DNA of 64,000 nt, from NCBI RefSeq assembly GCF_003467125.1, contig NZ_QSFA01000002.1, positions 1-64,000 on the forward strand, given 5' to 3'. The translations under genes were made by a program, and so were the position numbers. This document shows, in pieces, positions 62,138 through 64,000 of the stretch; the first letter of the stretch is position 1; each line of letters opens with the position of its first letter. The notes under the pieces are model-generated. The model saw nothing but the letters and a program-made list of their open reading frames with translations, was not told the DNA's origin and made no database searches. This DNA comes from Megasphaera sp. AM44-1BH (GTDB taxonomy: Bacteria > Bacillota > Negativicutes > Veillonellales > Megasphaeraceae).

Positions 62138-64000
62138 GTGATATCTAAGTTTTTTATAGACAGGCCTATTTTTGCCATCGTCATTTCGCTGGTCATCTCC
62201 ATTCTGGGGCTGTTGTCTCTGCTGACATTGCCGATAGCAAAATATCCAAAAGTAACGCCGCCGCAGATCAGTGTATCGGCGACATATGTCGGAGCCAACT
62301 CGGAAGTCATCGGGACGACCGTAGCCAGCGTCATCGAACGTCAGATGACCGGTGTTGACGGGCTCGATTATATTTCCAGCTCCAGTAACGATGATGGCCG
62401 GTATTCCATGACGGCCCAGTTTAAGACGGGCACGAATGATGATATGGACATGGTCAATACCCAGAACCGTATCAGTCAGATTCAGTCCACCCTGCCGTCG
62501 GAAGTAACGCAGACGGGGGTAACTGTACAGAAGTCAACGAGTTCGACCGCTATGGTTTTTGCGCTCGTATCTCCTAGTGGCACGTATGATGCAACCTTTT
62601 TGAAAAACTATGCGACCCAGTACTTCATGGATGAATTAAAATCCGTGTCTGGTGTCGGTAACGTACAGGAATTCGGATCGGACTATGCCATGCGTATCTG
62701 GCTCAATCCGATGAAAATGAGCATTTTAAAAGTAACGCCGACCGAAGTCATGGCGGCGATTAAATCGCAGAATACGCAGGCTGCTGTCGGTACAGTAGGG
62801 TCACAGCCTACGCCAGATAGCCAGACGTATCAGTACAGTATGCGTACAGACGGCCGCCTTCAGACAGCGGAACAGTTTAAGAATATTATTGTCCGCACTA
62901 ACAGTGACGGATCTATGATCCGCATAGGCGACATTGCCAGTGTCAATCTTGGCAATAAAGATTATAATGTCACCAGCTCTTATAATGGCCAGAATTCGGC
63001 AGGGTTCATGGTCAGCCTGACATCCGATGCCAACGCCATGCAGACTGTCGATGGCGTACGAAAAGTATTGGAAAAGGCCAAGCAGTCTTTCCCGAATGAC
63101 ATGGATTACAGTGTAGTCTATGATAGTACACAGTTTGTACGGGCCTCTATTAAAGAAGTTATTGAAACGTTCGTGGAAGCGCTGCTTCTCGTTGCGTTCA
63201 TCGTATATCTGTTCCTTCAGAGCGGCCGCTCGACACTGATTCCGCTCATCGCCGTACCGGTATCGCTGCTGGGGACCTTCGCCAGCTTCAAAGTGCTCGA
63301 TTTCTCCATCAACACACTGACCCTGTTTGCCATGGTCCTGGCTATCGGCCTGCTCGTCGATGATGCCATCGTCGTCATCGAAGCCGTCGAATACGAAATC
63401 AAGTATAATGCCAAGGGGCCGCGGGAGGCGACGATCATTGCCATGCGCAATGTACAGAACCCGGTTATCGGCGTTGCCTGTGTACTGGCATCGGTATTCA
63501 TACCGGTCGGTTTCCTCAGCGGCATGAGTGGTATTTTGTACCGGCAGTTCGCCTTTACCATCGCCATTTCCGTCGCCATTTCGGCCTTCGTCGCACTGAC
63601 GCTGACGCCGGCCATGTGCGCTTCTATCCTGAATATACACAAGCCCAATGACAACCCGAAGGGCATTTATAAGTTCTTCCAGAAATTCAACCTGGCCTTT
63701 GACCGCCTCATCGACTGGTATGGCATCCGCCTGGCTCATCTCCAGCTCCATCTGAAATGGGTCGTGGCGTTCCTTCTTCTCCTTTGCTGCCTGACCGGGG
63801 TTGTTTTCAGGGTTATGCCTACGGGATTTGTTCCTTCTGAAGATAATGGGTTCATCATGGTCAACGCCACACTCCCGGAAGGGACATCGCAGGTAGAAAC
63901 CAAGAAATTGACGACAAAGATGACACAATGGCTTCAAAGTCAGCCGGCTGTCAAGGGCGTCATGAACGTTACCGGTTTCAGTATCCTGGCTGGTGGTGCC
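62138..64000 (+). CDS. RND efflux permease (AcrB/HAE1 family), 5' part
   Basis: The GTG start follows GGAGG, 11 bases after the adaptor gene, and the frame stays open to the window end (621 codons). The N terminus ISKFFIDRPIFAIVISLVIS, the porter-domain AKYPKVTPPQISVSATY, the span SGRSTLIPLIAVPVSLLG and the transmembrane charged pair region VLAIGLLVDDAIVVIEAVE (proton-relay Asp-Asp) are typical of HAE1 multidrug pumps. Roughly 60% of the usual 1030-1050 residues is present. An outer-membrane channel gene may follow outside the window. Confidence 0.93.
   Translation, partial: MISKFFIDRPIFAIVISLVISILGLLSLLTLPIAKYPKVTPPQISVSATYVGANSEVIGTTVASVIERQMTGVDGLDYISSSSNDDGRYSMTAQFKTGTNDDMDMVNTQNRISQIQSTLPSEVTQTGVTVQKSTSSTAMVFALVSPSGTYDATFLKNYATQYFMDELKSVSGVGNVQEFGSDYAMRIWLNPMKMSILKVTPTEVMAAIKSQNTQAAVGTVGSQPTPDSQTYQYSMRTDGRLQTAEQFKNIIVRTNSDGSMIRIGDIASVNLGNKDYNVTSSYNGQNSAGFMVSLTSDANAMQTVDGVRKVLEKAKQSFPNDMDYSVVYDSTQFVRASIKEVIETFVEALLLVAFIVYLFLQSGRSTLIPLIAVPVSLLGTFASFKVLDFSINTLTLFAMVLAIGLLVDDAIVVIEAVEYEIKYNAKGPREATIIAMRNVQNPVIGVACVLASVFIPVGFLSGMSGILYRQFAFTIAISVAISAFVALTLTPAMCASILNIHKPNDNPKGIYKFFQKFNLAFDRLIDWYGIRLAHLQLHLKWVVAFLLLLCCLTGVVFRVMPTGFVPSEDNGFIMVNATLPEGTSQVETKKLTTKMTQWLQSQPAVKGVMNVTGFSILAGGA

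Noticed and set aside
1..64000. CRISPR arrays, tRNA or rRNA genes, insertion sequences with a recognisable transposase
   Set aside because: None seen. The only regular repeats are the short ones listed, and the Rpn genes are not classical IS transposases.

Overview
The window looks like a piece of a chromosome from a Gram-negative-type Firmicute (Negativicutes), most likely a Megasphaera-like butyrate producer. The evidence is a highly expressed 3-hydroxybutyryl-CoA dehydrogenase/crotonase pair, a Firmicutes-type hrcA-grpE-dnaK-dnaJ cluster with a CIRCE operator, a class A RNase P RNA, and outer-membrane-style machinery (AMIN-domain murein hydrolases, an RND efflux pump and a periplasmic adaptor) together with low-GC Gram-positive gene orders (smc-ftsY, dnaJ-prmA-rsmE-mtaB). 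The genus is inferred from gene content; no database search was possible.

Layout. Positions 1-3616 are strikingly A+T rich and carry a large membrane-anchored KAP-type P-loop NTPase plus a second, frameshifted and truncated KAP gene that runs straight into the 3' half of an rfbC gene: an imported and decaying island. Positions 3614-7616 are a repeat-rich scar: two rfbC 3' ends, a broken galE-like gene, three related or unrelated Rpn/PD-(D/E)XK nuclease genes (two intact, one internally deleted), and a 78-bp promoter-proximal repeat headed by a palindrome whose arms differ between copies by compensated changes. Positions 7613-23340 hold a cysteine-less thioredoxin-fold protein, YfcE phosphodiesterase, two aminotransferases, a thioredoxin-reductase-like flavoprotein, two transporters, alanine racemase, a minus-strand ybhGFSR-cecR-like ABC exporter operon with its TetR regulator and a candidate operator, and a FGGY sugar kinase. 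Positions 23341-35688 hold hbd-crt, the heat-shock operon, a PH-like protein, cysE, and the prmA-rsmE-mtaB-hinT operon ending in an unlisted 56-residue Arg-rich small membrane protein.

Positions 35850-53514 carry an OLD-family nuclease next to topoisomerase III, dcd, a P1 peptidase, rnpB, aspartokinase (with an internal start for a beta subunit), acpS, two AMIN-domain cell-wall hydrolases separated by NAD(P)HX repair and a metallo-beta-lactamase lipoprotein, shikimate kinase-pfkA, CorA, a DUF554 protein and a ketopantoate reductase. Positions 53900-64000 hold smc-ftsY, a YhcH-family protein, thiM-thiW, and a tetR-acrA-acrB type efflux operon cut by the window end.

The most unusual parts are the KAP island with its Rpn/palindrome repeat modules, the Arg-rich small ORF overlapping hinT, and the OLD nuclease-topB pair with its own palindromic site.
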